A program made the position numbers and the translations under genes. From DSNY01 sp016861185 (lineage in GTDB: Bacteria; Pseudomonadota; Gammaproteobacteria; Burkholderiales; Burkholderiaceae_F), in the NCBI GenBank assembly GCA_030263275.1, contig SZOR01000168.1, positions 1-6,143 on the forward strand: a stretch of 6,143 bases of DNA, written 5' to 3'. The notes under the pieces were generated by a model, which was not told the origin of the DNA, made no database searches, and worked only from the letters and a program-made list of their open reading frames with translations. Shown piece after piece: positions 5,690 to 6,143 of this stretch. How positions within the stretch are numbered: position 1 is the stretch's first letter; each line of letters starts with the position of its first letter.

Positions 5690-5730
5690 TTGACAGGTGT
5701 CAATGCACGGCGGGCCGATGCGCCTAGGGT
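5690..5730 (+). promoter_or_regulatory. FNR/CRP-superfamily palindrome and -10-like element upstream of the acyl-CoA synthetase gene
   Basis: TTGAC-AGGT-GTCAA (5690-5703) has perfectly palindromic five-base half-sites. A TAGGGT hexamer at 5725-5730 begins 35 bases after the palindrome starts, the same offset as at the lipoprotein promoter, and both hexamers sit in a CCTAKGGTG context. A predicted start near 5738 places the palindrome centre at about -41.5. The left arm is also a perfect TTGACA, but no -10 lies 16-18 bases after it. Other dimeric repressors or activators could bind such a palindrome. Confidence 0.52.
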
Positions 5731-5741
5731 GAGCGCATCGG
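5715..5741. repeat. Perfect 9-bp inverted repeat spanning the predicted -10 and transcription start
   Basis: CCGATGCGC (5715-5723) and its exact complement GCGCATCGG (5733-5741) flank a nine-base centre that contains the candidate -10. The repeat straddles the predicted start, so it would not be fully transcribed from that promoter. It therefore fits a protein operator better than an RNA hairpin. Confidence 0.55.
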
Positions 5742-5771
5742 AACCCGGCGGCCAGCGGCCGGGACGTGTGC

Positions 5772-6143
5772 ATGCGACCGCCTGTCATTCGCAAGAAGCT
5801 CGACGCGCTGCGGCCGCCGCATCTGTTGGACTTCGAGCGCGAGCGCACGTCCTTCTCCTGGTCGCAGGCGCGCGCCGAGTTGCAAGGGCTTCCCGGCGGC
5901 GCGCTGAACATCGCGCACGAAGCAGTCGAGCGACACGCGCGCGGCGCGCGCGCGAACCGCGTGGCGCTGCGCTGGCTCGGCGCGGGCGGCGATTCGATCG
6001 ACTTCACCTACGCGGACCTTTCTGCGCTTTCCAACCGCTTCGCCGACGCGCTGACGCGGGTGGGGCTCGCACGCGGCGACGTGCTGTTCCTGCTGGCGCC
6101 GCGCATCCCGGAGTTGTACATCGCGGTGCTCGGCGCGCTGAAG
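5772..6143 (+). CDS. Acetyl-CoA synthetase-like AMP-forming acyl-CoA synthetase, N-terminal part
   Basis: The first 124 codons are visible and the frame is open at the right edge. The segment LPGGALNIAHEAVERHARG (about 40-58) is the signature start of AMP-forming acetate-CoA ligases. It is followed by RVALRWLG, FTYADLSALSNRFADALTRVG (78-98) and GDVLFLLAPRIPELYIAVLGALK, the typical N-terminal acyl-adenylate-forming fold. The ATP-binding P-loop, the adenylation motifs and the C-terminal domain lie beyond the window, so the acyl substrate cannot be confirmed; acetate or another short acid is likely. The enzyme would activate the acid with ATP via an acyl-adenylate to acyl-CoA. The ATG at 5772 has a weak GGGA seven bases upstream; an in-frame GTG two codons earlier (5766) is possible. 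A candidate FNR-type site and an inverted repeat lie just upstream. Confidence 0.88.
   Translation, partial: MRPPVIRKKLDALRPPHLLDFERERTSFSWSQARAELQGLPGGALNIAHEAVERHARGARANRVALRWLGAGGDSIDFTYADLSALSNRFADALTRVGLARGDVLFLLAPRIPELYIAVLGALK

Noticed and set aside
5690..5718. Ordinary sigma-70 promoter using the perfect TTGACA as -35
   Set aside because: The sequence 16-18 bases later is GGCCGA-like with no resemblance to a -10 element, whereas a -10-like hexamer sits at the activator-dependent distance.
5740..5769. Third ECF-type promoter, GGAACC at 5740
   Set aside because: No CGTC element lies 15-17 bases downstream; the nearest CGTG is 19 bases away, so the match to the two minus-strand promoters fails.

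Overview
This is a GC-rich (roughly two-thirds G+C) chromosomal window. The protein families and tight packing suggest a proteobacterium, probably beta- or gamma-proteobacterial; I cannot place it more precisely. It holds eight supported genes: five on the minus strand (left and centre) and three on the plus strand (right). No tRNA, rRNA, insertion sequence, CRISPR array or prophage signature is visible, and no gene-free stretch exceeds 300 bases.

Left block, minus strand, read right to left from about 2360: a small exported DUF302 protein (2270-1836), an ECF sigma factor (1759-1139), a small zinc-finger (HxxxCxxC) anti-sigma factor overlapping it by 26 bases (1164-928), and an arsenite-methyltransferase-like SAM enzyme running off the left edge (884-1). 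The best signal in the window is here. The regions upstream of the DUF302 gene and of the sigma gene carry the same bipartite motif, CGGGAACCG-N14-GCGTCCT (2327-2356 and 1793-1822), which has the GGAAC/CGTC form of an ECF promoter. The inferred picture is an autoregulated stress-sigma circuit: the anti-sigma factor holds the sigma factor until a redox or metal signal releases it, and the sigma factor then transcribes its own operon and the DUF302 gene.

Centre, minus strand: a YbaK-type aminoacyl-tRNA deacylase (2873-2394) with an intrinsic terminator behind it, and a second, unrelated class I SAM methyltransferase (3736-3014) followed by two adjacent GC-rich hairpins.

Right block, plus strand: an M20-family amidohydrolase (3837-5027) divergent from the methyltransferase, a glycine-zipper outer-membrane lipoprotein (5203-5667), and the first 124 codons of an acetyl/acyl-CoA synthetase (5772 to the edge). 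The lipoprotein and the synthetase each have a TTGAC-N4-RTCAA palindrome upstream, of the FNR/CRP-superfamily type. In both cases a -10-like hexamer begins exactly 35 bases after the palindrome starts, as expected for a class II activator site. The two genes therefore look co-regulated by an FNR/Anr/Dnr-like protein.
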